From assembly GCA_006503535.1 (NCBI GenBank), contig QYRS01000001.1, positions 2,170,001-2,234,000 on the forward strand: a stretch of DNA of 64,000 nt, read 5' to 3'. The notes beneath the pieces are model-generated. The model was not told where the DNA came from, did not search any database, and saw only the letters and a list, made by a program, of their open reading frames with translations. This document shows positions 1 through 11,661 of the stretch, piece after piece (positions within the stretch are counted from its first letter, which is position 1; each line of letters opens with the position of its first letter). Source of the DNA: Arthrinium phaeospermum (taxonomy: Eukaryota; Ascomycota; Sordariomycetes; Amphisphaeriales; Apiosporaceae). The position numbers and the translations under genes are program-made.

Positions 1-459
1 ACAGGTGGTTGGACGAGTTTTGGGGTGTCTTTCGCTATCTTTATGTTGTATATATGCCTATCTGTAGCATAAAACTCTGGCAATATCAGTTTGTCCAGAC
101 CATATGTGTAAGAAAAACGGGTCTTTTATTACGAATCTCACGTTGAAATGAGACCAGTCGGAGCTCACCGGAACTGACCAGTAAGTCCCCCTGCCAATAT
201 CATCGTAACGCCCATCGACATAGTCTACTTCTTCAGGCAGCTTACTAGTATATTATGATATATATTCAAGACCATATCAACATTATGTAAGATATTATAG
301 TGATATGGTGTAAGATCATCTCGATACTTGGTCAAAGTGTGTGAGTGAATTGATATGTACGTGGTCCCTTCCTCTCAGAAGAAGGGATATCCTTAGGAAA
401 CCAACCTATCTATGATCTAGCATCAAGCCTATATACACCACCCCTCTGCGTTTCCCAGT
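1..459. other. intergenic, no gene seen
   Basis: This is the 3' flank of the cellobiohydrolase gene. It is AT-rich with several short repeats of 'gatat' type around 240-310. I see no open reading frame or RNA gene in it. Confidence 0.6.
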
Positions 460-1708
460 CTAGACCGACGGATCCGCATTCTCCACCAACATCTGCACAT
501 ACTCATCAAACCAAACCCCCGCGCGCGGCGCCCCCTCGTAGCCGCACTCCCCATCGCTCTCGCCCCCGGGCTTGATCCAGACGATGCTGTCGACGTGCGC
601 GTTGTCGACGGCGGTGCCCGGCCGGATCCCGAACCCGGCGGGCGACACGTTGCACCAGTCGCCCCACTCCTCGCGGGCGCCCGGCAGCGCGACGCGGCCC
701 TGGTCGATGATGAAGCGCGCGGGCAGGCCCTCGGCCTCGAGGAAGGGCGCCAAAGAGTCGGCGTAGTGCGACTCGTCCCACGAGTTGCTCCACTCGGTGA
801 AGTTCTCGCGCTCGCTGGCGACGAAGGGGTTGTAGTTGGACACGTTGGTCGAGAAGCCGCGGATCTTGGTGCCGTTGCCGGCGAGGCGGAGGACTTCGCC
901 GAAGACCTTGGCGGCTGTTTCTATATGTCAGTCGAGCTCTCTCGCGATAATGGGCAAAAGAGTGGGCGCTGCGTTATGGGAGGGGAGCGGTTGATGATTA
1001 CTTACTAGGCTCCAAGTTGTCATCCCAGCCGAGCCAGCCACCGTGGGCGGCGTCGATGTAGAGGTTCACGTTGGAAAACTGCAGGCTGCGGATCGCGGTC
1101 GCGATGCCCTGCTTGTAGACATCCTGCGCCTTGTTGCACAGCTCGATCTCCAAGTTGGTGACGAGGTTGGCGAGGGAGTCGGGCTCCAGCACCACGGCGA
1201 AGGTGAGGTCGGTCGCGGCGCTGAGCTTCTCGGCCCAGGGGGCGAGGTACTCCTTCTCGTAGCGCTCGAGCCCGCCGTCCTCGCTGTCGAGCTCGCCCGC
1301 GCTCTCGCCCGCGCTGCAGTCGCGGTCCGGCAGGTTGTAGAGGACCAGCCCCACGATCTGGGGCGTGCCCGTCTCCTCCTGGACGGCGCGCGCCGACGCG
1401 ATGGCCGCGTCGATGTTGGGCAGGCTCGCGATGTTGGACACCCAGACGAAGGTGCCGATGTCCTGGATGGCGCGCACCTTGTCGGCGTTGGCCGTGTCGC
1501 CCCGGCTCGCGAAGGCGTCGTACGTCTCGTCCAGCTTCGCGGCCCACTCCGGGTTCGCGAACAGCTTCTTGCCCTCGAACGGGTTCACGTCCTGGCGCTT
1601 CGCGTAGTGGGGGCGGGAGGCCGAGGCGGCCGGCTGGCTGAAGCGGAGGGGCTTCGCGGTGACCGATGCCGCGGCTGTCAGTGCCAAGAGTACGTCGGCT
1701 GCGCGCAT
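460..1708 (-). CDS. GH6 cellobiohydrolase, secreted, no CBM
   Basis: Glycoside hydrolase family 6 exo-cellobiohydrolase, which releases cellobiose from the non-reducing ends of cellulose outside the cell. Two exons, 1708-1006 and 920-460, are joined by an intron with GTAAGT donor and TAG acceptor; the join restores the family continuity GWDDNLEP-K-TAAKVF. The product is 387 aa. An N-terminal signal peptide (about residues 1-18) is followed by a likely Kex2 site (KR|Q, about residue 38), then the catalytic domain directly. The family's acidic residues are visible in NLPDRDC and VVLEPDSLANLVTN, and the C-terminal KPGGESDG motif is present. There is no carbohydrate-binding module or Ser/Thr linker, unlike Cel6A of Trichoderma, so this is the short stand-alone type. 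Function is secure by family; specificity is inferred. Confidence 0.95.
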
Positions 1709-2909
1709 TTTGGCGGGTGTATGTGCAAGATTGACTTGGAAGAATGGAGAGTATTTCAGATGAAACTACACAGAGTTGAAGTAGACGACAAACGGTTGGT
1801 GAGACGAGCGCGACGGGGAGACCAGCAAGCGATCAAGAGAGTCATCGCATAACCCCATCTTATATCAATCAGCTATGCACACCATCTCCAGCGTCCCTCA
1901 ATCAATCGTGTAATGCAACACGGAATCGACAACAGCGTCGCAACCTCGGGAGGCCAACCGAAAGCCAGACCCGCTGCCCAGTGCTTGTCGCGGCCTTGGA
2001 CGCGGCATCCCGCGCACCTATATAGGTAAATGGTGGTGACCTGACGAAATGCCACGGTATGAGGTTGAGATCCGGAGGGTGCTTTCCCGATCGGATTAGG
2101 CTATGATCGGCCGCTTTGCGACAGATAGACTGCTCGTGGGGACGGACAAATTGCGCACATAAGGGGCAAAGCCCCATGCCAAGGACGGAGCCGAGATCCA
2201 GATTAAGTGACGGCAGGAACACGCCCAAGCATTCTGGCGGCATACTCGATCCGGGGGCCCGCCTCTGCGTGACGATCTACTCATATTCGGAGTCGGGATA
2301 CGGTGCGTCCCTGTGCACGGCTGAGAAATATGATGAAGCTGTGAATGTGGAAGATTGCATCAAGGCGCAAATCTGAACTGCAGATCATGTGGTGGGGAAG
2401 AGGGGGTCAATCAGTGGTGGGCGCAACGAGATAACTCACGTCGCAAGAACAGATCTGGCCGACTCAAGTCAAGAGGAAGCCGGACTCAACAGTGCCATTT
2501 GATGCTCTGAGATAAGGAAACTGATGTTCCCCAGTGCTGTTTCCCTTGTCAAATCCAGCCGCGTCCTTTGCCCAAGGGAGCCATTTGCGGCGGAACGGGC
2601 GAGATGCGTCAACGCCATGTTCCGCGGGGATTTGACAACGCATCTTCTAGAGTTACCTTTCCACGGTAGATATTATACCGGGGAGCCTTGGTAGCAGTCA
2701 AAAAGAAAGCAAAAGAAAAAGAAAAGAATGCTGACACGTTCTGGACATACCAACGTCCACGGCCTGGCTAGGCGGTTAGAGAAGTCGCCGGATTGGCTCC
2801 TCCGACGCCACAAATCGGACCTACCGATGTGTGTCTTGTCAGACGGGATCAGGCTGAGCTGAAATCAAAGAAAATTTTGATCTTGACAACTGTAATTCTG
2901 CTCCGTACA
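1709..2909. other. intergenic, divergent promoter region
   Basis: This region separates the GH6 gene (-) from the NLR gene (+). A TATA-like ctatatag lies at 2018-2025, about 310 bp upstream of the GH6 start codon. A purine-rich run (aaagaaagcaaaag type) lies near 2700-2730. Short open frames on both strands have no coding character. Confidence 0.5.
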
Positions 2910-5900
2910 ATGTTGCAGGACGTCGCGATGCTCTCACTCACAACACCTAATATCACTAGGTCAGTACAAGTATGCGTCTATAGAGCAGCCCTTAGATTGT
3001 GTGTCCCTATTTGACAAATGCTAACCGGCTCGCGAGCAGCCAATCAGAGGACCTCTGGTCCAAAGCCGTGACTTCGCTGAAGCCAGAGGTTCGTGAGCTG
3101 TTTGACCCTGATCAGGCCAACAGGCGTGTCATTCTGGAGGTGGTGCTGCATGCCGCACAGAAGAAGCGGGACATCTGTGTACGGCAACAATGGAGGGTAA
3201 AAAAGAGGAACGGCGACGTCATCATTCTCCGCGACGTCTTCGAGAAAATCATTCAATGTGTCAGTCGATTCAAGGAACTGGGCAATTCCCTCGCCGAACT
3301 GGCGCCCGGCTACGCCACGGTGCCGTGGGCCGTGATTAACGTGCTTCTCCAAACGACCATCAACGACTCGGAAGCCTTCTCAGCCATGGTGGACGGGATC
3401 GAGAACATAACCAATACCATTGCGCGATGCTCCATCTTCGAGACGGTGTATCTGCAACAGTCCACACCAGTCATTTCCCATTTAAGCAGCGCTTTGGTAT
3501 CTCTTTATGCCGCAGTCTTGGAGTTTCTGGGGTTGTGTTACTCGTATTTCGCAGCAAGCACCGCGAAGCGATTCGGCAAATCCATGGCTGCCTTGGTCAA
3601 AGATATCGAGACCGCACTTAAGAAGGTCGAGACCAAACAGGCGGAAGTCGAACGCACCGCACACATTGCAAGCATGGAGGTACAACGCCATAACTCATCG
3701 CGTATGCAAGAGCTCACGGATCTGGTGGGTAGCTTGGCTTTGCAGCTACAAGTAGCTACAAGGAAATCGCTTGAAGGCAGCCAGGCCGCACATGTGGCAA
3801 TAGCTTCCATCATGGGACCAAAGCAGCGCATCGTACGAGTCTTACCATTGGTGAAGGACGACCTTGTTCTAAACGAGCGAGTCAAGGTGCTGGATTGGCT
3901 CTCCTCGACTCGCTATGAAGCGCATCATGCAACGGAAAAGCAAGGCAGACTGAATGATTCAGGGCACTGGCTATTGCAGCGGGACGAGTTCCTTAGATGG
4001 ACCAATTCAAGTATATCGGGTACTCTGTGGCTTCATGGCAGGCCAGGTTGCGGAAAGACCAAACTCGCGTAAGTGCGCTTTCCACCACCATCTTTGAGCT
4101 AAAATGGCCACTAATTTGGGATTACGAATGAAGCTCTGCAGTCATCGACTTCCATTTGGAAAGAGGGGCTGCACAGAGCGTCGAGGCGGCACCAACGGCC
4201 TACTTCTACTGTTCCCGCAATAGTGCTGAGACCGGGCGGTCAGACCCAGCTGAGGTCCTGCGTTGTATTGCGCGGCAGCTCTGGCACAGCGACCCGGAAG
4301 ACCCGATCAATATAGATTTGAAGCACGACTATGAGAACGCAGGAAAGCCCGAGGCCAACCAAGACAAGATGAACAGCGGGCAAGCTACGCAGCTGATTTT
4401 GGGATTCCTGGCAGACAACCCGGCGACTATTGTCATTGACGCACTTGATGAGCTCCGTGCAGATAGCCGACACCAAGTATTTGATTGCCTGGATCAAATT
4501 GTCAAGGACTCACCAAATTTGGTGAAAATATTCCTCACAAGCCGAAACGATGGTGATATCGTCTGCCAGCTCAGCTCCACTCCCAATATTCACGTCAGTG
4601 CCCAGGATAACCAGCAAGATATTGAACGATTCATTCAGGTCGAACTGGATGCCGCGATTCGACGTGGGAGGCTTCTCCACGGGAGGGTCTCAACTGAACT
4701 TCACCAGCATATCGTTCATACACTCAATCGTAACGCCAGGGGAATGTGAGTGGTTATGACCACAGACGGGCTGTTCAAAATTAAACTAATAATATGGTTT
4801 AGGTTCCGCTGGGTGAGTCTACAGATCCAAAACTTATGTGACCCCCAAAGAATGAAACTCGAAGAGGACATTCTCTACGAACTCGACCATCTTCCCGCAT
4901 CGCTACACGAACTGTACCACATTGCCTTTGAGCAAATCAACCAGCTGGGCCCTTCTAGCCAACAGTTGGCCAAGAGCGCTCTTAAGTTATTGCTTGTGGC
5001 CGCTGAGCCGATCAAGTGGTTCGAGTTCGTCTACCTAATTCGGGTTTCCCATGAGGGGATCCGCGATCTCCAGAGAGAGCATCTCCTTGACATCACATGC
5101 AATTTCTTGGATGAGGGAAGCTTGGAGTATCCTCGCTTTACGCATCAGTCTGTACGTGAATACCTGGTCACTCGCTCTGACTTCGGTCATGGGACATGCA
5201 GCGTGGAGGCGGCGCGTATCTGCTTATCCGCAACGTTCTCCCATGCGGAACAACCCTTTCCGTGCCTCGGCTTCTACACAGTTTACTTGGGGAATCATCT
5301 GAATACTACCAGCATACACGACCGCGTTTCAATTCGACCCCTACTGGACAGATTTCTGTTCCCCAAACATCGTGTAAGTTCGAAAAAGTCGGGTAGTAGC
5401 CTATCAGGCGCATTCCTGCAATGGAGGAAGCTGTTCCGGGATTGGAAGAAGTTGAACAACGAAACTAAGGGAGGGCTCAATGCGATTGATGCATGCTACG
5501 CAACAATGGTCTCTGTTTCACCTTTGGCGGCTGTTTTCGCTATGGGTCTTTCCGAGATGGTAGCCCTTTTCGAGCCCAGCAAGGCCCAAATATTTGATCT
5601 TATACCTACACTGTCAACACCTGAGAGGAATTGTATCATGCTGGGAGTGGAATTCAACCATATCGAATTCATCACTCTAATTGCTGATATGGGATTCTCA
5701 ATTGATACCCCGAATGAAAACGGGAAGACTGCCTTGTGGTTAGCTGCTCGGCTTGGCAACTCCTCGATGATGGATGAGTTGTTAAGGAGGGGCGCCGATC
5801 CTGATCAGATGAAGGATGGCCAGAATGGTCAGGATTCGTCACGATCGACACTGGAGAATCTGCCTGTCAAGGTGCTGGACAATAGCATTGGAACAGAAAT

Positions 5901-6678
5901 ACGTGTAATAGATGAGAGGCCGCGTTCGACAAACTCTATGGGGTTCCGGGTGGATAACGGCGGCAGCAACCGGATCGTGAGCCCGTTTTCTATTCAAGGG
6001 GAACAAAGGCCTATGCTTCATTTCGCGATGAACACGGTTAACGGGGTGGAATGCGTCCGGACCCTGTTGCGGCACGGCGCCAATGTCCACCTCCGATCCT
6101 CACAGGGCGTTACGGTATTGCAGAATTGCCTGGAATATTCGAACCTGAGCGTCATGTTTAAGGTGTTTCGCATCCTCCTCCAGGCAGGTGCAGATCTTAA
6201 CAGCGAACTTCAAAACGGCAGGACCATTATTCACGTACTGGCAGCTATGGGTCATAAGGAGCTCATCTTCCTGGCACTGGACGCGGGAGGGATTGAATTG
6301 GGACGAAGAGACCACATGGGTCACTCTGCGTACGACCTTGCGATTCGATACAATCATTTCGAACTGGCTCGCCTGCTGAAAGCAAGAGGGGTCGCACCTC
6401 ATGAAGCCGGAAATCCCATTCCCTCTTCCATGCCTGTCCAATCCGGAACCTCGTCATCGCATAACATTCAGTCGAGTGCCACGCCGCAAATATTTGTGGA
6501 GCAGTACGATGCCATCGACAGCACAGCTTCAGGCCAGACAAGTGTGAATAATGGGCGCTCACAGTTCACAAGCTTTGACAGCTTACCCCAGGCAAACCAA
6601 GATGTGGAATTGGAGGAATCACATGGACGCTCATCTGTGCGAAGACTTTGGTCGAGGATGCGCAGCATATCGCGCTGA
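2910..6678 (+). CDS. NACHT-ankyrin NLR (STAND) protein
   Basis: A fungal NOD-like receptor, a class linked to heterokaryon incompatibility and non-self recognition; the role here is inferred. Exons are 2910-2959, 3040-4068, 4134-4745 and 4803-6678, giving 1188 aa. The N-terminal helical region (about residues 20-300) resembles the DUF7708-type domain in front of many fungal NACHTs and includes a predicted coiled coil near residues 210-240. The P-loop GRPGCGKTKLA sits at about residue 350 and is split by intron 2. Walker B TIVIDALDEL is near residue 460 and FLTSRND follows. Ankyrin-like repeats run from about 867 to 1096 (GKTALWLAARLGN, LLRHGANVH, LLQAGADLN, YDLAIRYNHFELARLL). The tail is polar and Ser-rich. 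The first exon is the weakest part: an ATG at 2910 with a GTCAGT donor, though a start at 2999 without that exon is possible. Confidence 0.85.
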
Positions 6679-7083
6679 GTGACTGAGTGGGGGTTGTGAA
6701 CCAATTGCAAGAAACCAGGCCAGCAAGATGCTTGTCTGGATGCCTGGGAAGGGTTGGGGCGGGGGGCTGATCGATAGGTTTCATGCTACTGTTTTTGGGA
6801 ACTGATTTCATCCGTCTACTCCTTTTCCTATTTGATCAAGTGTTCTTTGTCTATGTCCTAGATAGTGCTTTCATTGATATATGGCGCCGTCAACTTTCCT
6901 AGCTCACTTAGCGTCGTTCAGGTCGATGTGAACATGATGTTTAATGTATATACAATTTTTTTATTTAGACCTCAAAAACTATGTGCTGCTGAAGTACATG
7001 CATCGGTAAAGACAGGGTCTAATTGTTATATTTGGCTTTTCCTTGGCACTCACACAACCCGTGGGTTGCCGGGTGGACTGTCG
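6679..7083. other. intergenic between convergent genes
   Basis: This is the shared 3' flank of the NLR (+) and the Na+/H+ antiporter (-). No gene is seen. Confidence 0.5.
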
Positions 7084-9059
7084 CTACCCCAGCTTCTGCA
7101 GACTCGCCTGCCGCATCTTGGCCTGGAGCTTCTCCTCGTCCATATCGTCCAGCGAGTCCGCATCGCTGCTTTCCTCGCCACTGCTAATGGTGCTGAGGGT
7201 GCGGGCGTCGTCCTCGCGGACCAGGGGCAGCCGCCCGACGACCTGGCCGTTGAACAGGACGGTGCGGCGGTGGTTGGCCACGGGCCGGCTGAAGCGGTTG
7301 TAGGCGACGAAGTAGTCCTCGTCGGCCGAGTCCGGGCGCGCGTTGGCGGGCGCCGGCACGTAGACGGTCTTGCGGTGCACCTGGACCGCGTCGTCGACGA
7401 TCGGCGGCACCTTGTAGAACCGGTACAGCGCGGACAACGCCGGGATGCTGAGCCCGTGTATGACGACGCTGAAGATGACCAGGAAGTACACGCACGGCTC
7501 CAGCGCCTTGAGCAGGTTGGCCTCGCCCTCGTCGGCCGACTTGAGCTTGGGGAACAGGTGCTTGGTATGCTCGCAGTAGAAGATGGCGCCGACCCCGATG
7601 GGGCCAAAGTAGCCCATGAAGAAGGCCTCCTTCCAGTTCTTGATGCACGACGGCATCGTCTTGTACGTCATCAACATGGCCGGGATGCGGCGGAAGACCA
7701 GGACCAGGAAGCCCAGCCCGAACAGGCGCGGCACGGTGATGCCGGTGCCGTCGGGGTCGTGGAACTTGCCCCACGGCATGATGATGCCGACGTACATGAA
7801 GCCGAAAAAGTTGAGCAGCACGTCGATGCTGCCGTTGACCTCGTCGTGCCGCTCGAGGGTCTCCTGGAGGTACACGCCGTCCCAGTTGAGGGCGACGCCC
7901 GCCGCGAAGCAGGCCAGGAGGTCATTGGTGCCGATGCAGCCGCAGGTGCCAATGATGAAGAGCTGAGAGTTGGAAGGTCAGTTGCTGATCGTCAATTGCC
8001 GGCAGAGTGGTATTACTTACAGCAAGCGCGACGGGGAACAAGAGATAGCTCTCCGAGTCGATCCAGCGGCGCTTCAGGAAGAAGTTGATGGCCTTGCCCG
8101 CGCTGAAGCCCACCAGTGCGCCGTACGGTATGGCCATGAGCACGACATACAACCACGTCTCCACCAGCCACTCGACCATGGCCTTGCCGATCCCGCCGTC
8201 GAGGCGACCGACCTCGCCCGCCCTCGCCACCAGCTCACCTGCCGCGTCCACCAGGGTACGCTTGTGGTCGGCGCCGTGACTTGTGACGACGCCGGGCAGC
8301 TCGGTATGCCGCATGAGGGTGATGGCGAGCATGAGGAAGGGGAAGCCGAAGCCGTCGTTGGCGCCGGCCTCGGCCGAGATGATCTCGCGCAGGGGGCGGG
8401 CGACGTACATGTCGGCAAAGGGCCCCTTGGCGATGGACTGGCTGAGGACGGGGTCGATGGAGGTGACGCAGGCGCTGATGGTCAGCGACGCCAGCAGCGT
8501 GATCTTGGGGATCGTGGCCAGCAGGCAGCCCATGGTGAACAGCCAGCGGATCGCCGTGATGGGCACCAGCAGCAGCGCCATGTTGTACCAGTTGGACACG
8601 ATGTACTTGGCCGGCAGCTGGTAGCCCGCGATGAGCAGCTGCACGCCCATCATGACGCGCATGAAGCCGAGCGTGATGTACGACTTCTGGTCCTCCGTCA
8701 GGTCGCCGGTCGCCCAGCGCGTGGCGTTGAGGAAGTTGGCCGCGAGGGGGCCGAACACGATGCCGATGCACACGGCGGGTACTGTCATGCGTTAGTGTGT
8801 GTCGTCTGTCAAAAAAGCTGGGGTGGATCGAAGTGGATGCGCTTCCCCGCGAAGTAGGACGGGTTGTGGGGACGACCTACAAGCTTCGCCAAGGAGGGCC
8901 CTGTTCTTAATGATAACTGAGAAGAGTCCATATAAAGTGATATAGCCGCCTGCTCTCTCAAGTCAGTGGACACGAAGGCTTTCGTATAGGTAAGATTCAA
9001 GGTAGCTCACCAAGCACGCTTAGGACAATGTTCAATTCGCTCACATCAAGAATCGGCAT
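7084..9059 (-). CDS. Na+/H+ antiporter, fungal Nha1/Sod2-like
   Basis: Cation/proton antiporter of the fungal plasma-membrane type that expels Na+, Li+ or K+ in exchange for protons. Four exons were rebuilt: 9059-9011, 8916-8881 (a 36-nt microexon), 8781-8021 and 7962-7084, giving 574 aa. The joins give the family N-terminus MPILDVSELN...LLGEALPAV...GIVFGP. Roughly a dozen hydrophobic segments follow. The conserved ion-site regions TSIDPVL, NDGFGFPFL and GTNDLLACFAAG are present, then the motif NWDG. A charged cytosolic tail ends the protein and is short compared with the tail of yeast Nha1. The ion-site pair reads Asn-Asp where yeast Nha1 and Sod2 have Asp-Asp. A tandem duplication lies in the upstream region. 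Family assignment is firm; ion preference is not known. Confidence 0.92.
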
Positions 9060-10381
9060 CTTTGCGTCGGTTCGAGAGCTCCTAGGCTCCACGGAAGAAA
9101 AGAATGACAGGGAAAAAAGAAAAAGAAAAAGAAAGGAAAAGACCGGCTTTTAGGATAGAATTAAATGTACCCACGCAACGAGAACAACAAGCAGGCTGAT
9201 CCATAGGAATTGTTGGAAAGAGTAGGGTCCTCCCGACTCCTGATAAAGAGCTCCCGGGGCATGGTGCAAAAATCGGATCAGCGGCGATCTCCAAGGATTT
9301 CATTTCTTGTGTCTCCATCTGCTTCTATATATCTTGGCGTGGAGATCGGATCAATGGCGATCTGGTGATCCCCAAGGATTTCAATTCTTGAGTCTCCTTA
9401 TGCTTCTATACATCTTGGCGGGGAGACCCACCTTTTTCTTTTACTGCGTTGGATGTTGGTTCTAGAAAGGTGTGGGAGTTGCACCAATAGGCTACGTGCC
9501 GAATTGGTGATGGGAATTCGCTGGGCGTCCCAACTTCGAGACACTCTGGTGTCAGCCTCTCAATCGACCACCGCATGAGATGACGCTCTAGAACAGCTCG
9601 GTGCACACAGTCCAGGCATAATTGACATATTATAGGCCTGTAATATTCCATTACCGCGACACCGGTAATTACGTGGTAGGCCATCTAACAACTGACAGTT
9701 TCATCCGTCCGATCCCGGCCAGGTGATCCCTGTCAACACGATTGCCGACTCAGTCGAAAGCCAACGTCGTACGTCGGTCGTTGAAATTCCCGTTGTTACC
9801 GCCTCACGAAAGCAGAAACTAAACCACGGTATGTTAACATGAGGGCAAAATTGAAATTACTAAACGCATTACCGACTGGATAGGTAGGCTAACAGACACT
9901 AGTAAACATCCGAGGTTTGGCTTCCACTTGGTATTCGCCATCGGGTAAGCCACGAACGACACCGAGTCGGCCAAGGCTTGTCGTCGGCGCCAACGCATAG
10001 TCGCAAGCTCCCCAGTAGTCGCCTCGATGACGCGTAGCCGAGAGATCTTGGGTGTTAACGGCCTTCTTCCCGACGTCACCCAAGCCGATCAAGTCCTGCG
10101 ATCGCTTGGGTCGGGGTTCGTCTGTCATTCTCTCTTCCTGACATGTATCATCGCCAAGCGATCAATTTCAAAGCGAATAGTTGATCAGACGGGTGTACGC
10201 TTCATCCTAACGGATAATCATATAACGAAATATTGGAATCCTCCTCGGGCTTTGGATCTGTTTATCCGACGCCTATATCGAATTCTTTAAGTGTCGGCTT
10301 CGCTAATGCCTAATTAACTAGTCGAATTACTATTTACTGGTGAATATTAAACTAAATAATATGTCACTAAGCAACACCTTA
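9060..10381. other. intergenic, antiporter promoter plus AT-rich relic
   Basis: The part next to the antiporter start holds a purine run (9095-9140) and the tandem repeat listed separately. From about 10180 the base composition turns AT-rich towards the inverted-repeat element. Overlapping short frames on both strands at 9834-10290 show no recognisable protein. Confidence 0.5.
9271..9424. repeat. tandem duplication of about 75 bp
   Basis: Two diverged copies lie head to tail. Each reads atcggatca..ggcgatct, then ccaaggattt, caatt/catttcttg, gtctcc, then gcttctata.atcttggcg. Copy 1 is about 9271-9343. Copy 2 is about 9344-9424 and carries an extra ggtgatcc. The repeat lies 210-365 bp upstream of the antiporter start codon, so it sits in its promoter or 5' leader. 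Confidence 0.8.
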
Positions 10382-10445
10382 AGATTAACCCCCCTACTGC
10401 GCACCACCCCGGTCACGCACCGGCCATCACCACTAAAAATAGCAT
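10382..10445 (+). repeat. left terminal inverted repeat
   Basis: Outer end AGATTAACCCCCC, core 10401-10439. It pairs with the reverse complement of 11093-11156. Confidence 0.85.
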
Positions 10446-11092
10446 TTTCAGCCTACTCGTAGAAAATCGAAATAAAATGATAAAAATAAAATACGAGATA
10501 TTTTAAAAATGCGATTTACATTCGTTGAGGGAATTTAATTTTTAAAAAATTAAGAAAATTATAAAGTAAAGAATTTCAACGTAAGATTTTAAAATTTTAA
10601 AATATACCGGAAATATTAATAAAAATAAATCTTTAAAAATAATGGTAATTATTTAAATATTTAACTAAACTATATATCTTTAATATTCTAATTTTTAATT
10701 CGGACTTAAACGTATAACCCGTTTTCTTTAAAAAATTTATTCGTTAAGTTATTTAAGAAAAACGAAAAGTAAAGAATATTTTTCTATAGAAAATATTTTA
10801 AACTTAAATATAAAATATTACGTTAATATTCTAAACTCGGGGTTTAAATATAATATTCCTTAATTTTTTCTTTATTTTTTTATAATTTTTAATTTTTAAA
10901 AATATTTATATCTATTAAAATAGAAAATGCGAAATTTTGCGGGAGAAATTTTAAATTAAAATTTAAAATGGATCCCGATTTTTTAGAATATTTTTAAAAC
11001 TTACGTCTTAATCTCCGAATTTTTCTTAATTTAATAATATTTTTTAATATAATATCTTAATATAAAAGTATTGAGATATACGTGGTTGAAAT

Positions 11093-11156
11093 CGGGTGTT
11101 TTTAGTGGTGATAGCCGGTGCGTGACCGGGGTGGTGCGTAAGGGGGGGGTTAATCT
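11093..11156 (-). repeat. right terminal inverted repeat
   Basis: Mirror of the left repeat. The G-run is two bases longer and there is one transition in the 39-bp core. Confidence 0.85.
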
Positions 11157-11661
11157 TATAAAGTCGGACTACTCAGTCACCGAGTAATGATTATAACGGC
11201 ATAATCACAGCAGGGAACAATGCATGGTGTGGCTTGGTTTCAAATACATCAACACCCCTAGCTGAGAGAAGATATCTATCGACCATAGTATCCTGAAGTA
11301 GTGGAATGGAAACTATGATAAGAGTAGGGGTAGAGATCTATCCATCGCCTTCCGTTGCCACCGGGAAAACCATCAAGGTCCCATTTCGGGTTCCATATTA
11401 CTGCTCAGTTGCAGATCGCCAGAAACAGCATCATCATCATCATAATCAACAGTTAGGGCATATGCGGATCTGCATGATTGGCGCTGAGATTTGACAGCCC
11501 CACGCTCCACTGTGATGCGTGCCGAGATCTCGGCAGCCGGGTCCGGGGGCATTAGTGTCCTCGGTAGATCATGGTGGCCAGCATCTGTGGCCACCAGGTC
11601 ATCTCTCTAACCAAACCAACCTTATGTGTCGAAGCTCACTTGTCCAGAGACAAATGGTCTT
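11157..11661. other. intergenic
   Basis: Flank of the inverted-repeat element. A short catcatcat run lies near 11430. No supported gene. Confidence 0.5.

Larger units (their letters stand above)
10382..11156. mobile_element. AT-rich inverted-repeat element (MITE-like, RIP relic)
   Basis: A non-coding element of about 775 bp bounded by near-identical terminal inverted repeats beginning AGATTAACCCCCC. The core of the repeat is 39 bp with one C/T difference (10401-10439 against 11099-11137), and similarity continues inward with more C/T-type differences. A TA dinucleotide lies immediately outside both ends (10380-10381 and 11157-11158), which fits the TA target duplication of Tc1/mariner elements. 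The interior is extremely AT-rich and holds no open frame above 60 codons. Either it is a non-autonomous element or it is a full element erased by RIP; sequence alone does not decide. Confidence 0.8.

Noticed and set aside
1043..1852. 269-codon plus-strand frame
   Set aside because: Antisense shadow of the GC-rich GH6 exon; Arg/Val/Leu-rich with no family resemblance.
6865..8088. 407-codon plus-strand frame
   Set aside because: Lies opposite the antiporter exons and has the skewed composition of an antisense GC3 frame.
7970..8857. 295-codon plus-strand frame
   Set aside because: Antisense of antiporter exon 3; Gly/His/Asp/Arg-rich shadow.
10027..10290. 87-codon frame beside the inverted-repeat element, possible transposase remnant
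   Set aside because: No DDE or helix-turn-helix motif visible, and it overlaps equally long frames on the other strand.
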